Of a DNA stretch of 64,000 nt, positions 63,866-64,000 are shown piece after piece; within the stretch, counting starts at the first letter, position 1, and each line of letters begins with the position of its first letter. The notes under the pieces are model-generated. The model saw only the letters and a program-made list of their open reading frames with translations. It had not been told where the DNA came from and searched no databases. Source of the DNA: Fibrobacter sp. (GTDB taxonomy: Bacteria; Fibrobacterota; Chitinivibrionia; Chitinivibrionales; Chitinispirillaceae); the NCBI GenBank assembly GCA_012523595.1, contig JAAYIG010000164.1:1-64000 (forward strand). Reading direction: 5' to 3'. The translations under genes were made by a program, and so were the position numbers.

Positions 63866-64000
63866 TAAAGATGACACGATATGGAAGACAATCAGGTTTG
63901 CTGCGAGGCAATCATTCCCGGAGAAATTTGCCGCAAATTTGCTTCAGCGTGCGGAAAATGACACTGAAAACGCTGAGTATTGGTATGAGTATGGTCTGTG
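63849..64000 (+). CDS. Second small helical cluster protein, truncated by the window edge
   Basis: An ATG at 63849 overlaps the radical SAM gene by 17 bases. The frame is open to base 64000 (50 codons seen). It begins MRLPDSKDDTIWKTIRFAAR and continues FAANLLQRAENDTENAEYWY, a TPR/Sel1-like helical pattern. Its position repeats the radical SAM-helical protein order seen upstream. Confidence 0.6.
   Translation, partial: MRLPDSKDDTIWKTIRFAARQSFPEKFAANLLQRAENDTENAEYWYEYGL

Overview
The window looks like chromosome from an anaerobic, plant-fibre-degrading bacterium of the FCB group, most likely Fibrobacterota (inference). It carries GH9, GH10, GH11 and GH105-type polysaccharide hydrolases. Several secreted proteins end in short beta-rich domains like type IX secretion sorting domains. 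It also has outer-membrane barrel proteins, DNPWDP-type envelope proteins and a TonB-dependent receptor. There is no prophage, intact insertion sequence or CRISPR array. Taxonomy rests on gene content only.

Layout. 0-5.6 kb: a two-component operon with ATGA overlaps at every junction (sigma-54 response regulator, FAD oxidoreductase, hybrid kinase), facing a candidate sigma-54-dependent small RNA with paired palindromic activator sites. 5.7-16.4 kb: housekeeping and signalling genes (NUDIX, MBL/beta-CASP, SDR, Ser/Thr kinase plus degenerate GGDEF protein, FxsA, NmrA-like, DUF362, MgtE). 16.5-18 kb: an exosortase and one PEP-CTERM protein. 18-22.9 kb: envelope proteins, endonuclease IV and HU. 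23-26.5 kb: an operon of a corrinoid protein, a UroD/MtaA-like protein and a DUF1638-GAF-histidine kinase, read as a possible corrinoid-linked sensor. 26.7-30.7 kb: a lipoprotein and a TonB-C/TonB-receptor fusion. 31.0 kb: tRNA-Ser(GGA). 31.2-36.7 kb and 43.8-53.4 kb: the polysaccharide-degradation loci. Between them, 36.9-43.6 kb is an A+T-rich accessory stretch of single genes on the minus strand, with a SEC-C pseudogene and a TOPRIM remnant.

Intergenic spaces hold at least six copies or partial copies of a composite repeat: two strong palindromes, a conserved flank, and arrays of short TCG-type or CCGAN-type units. Near 51.2 kb is a three-level nested palindrome. At 54.1-54.9 kb are diverged ~300-bp tandem units.

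The most promising system starts at 56.8 kb and leaves the right edge. A good sigma-70 promoter and a ~590-nt hairpin-rich leader precede a NusG-paralogue antiterminator. It is followed by a nucleotidyltransferase, a B12-type radical SAM enzyme, a 101-residue peptide with a RiPP-like leader helix, a candidate attenuator with two mutually exclusive stems, and then two rounds of radical SAM/SPASM-like enzyme plus small helical protein, the last one cut by the window. I read it as a RiPP-type biosynthetic cluster of a kind I cannot assign to a described class.
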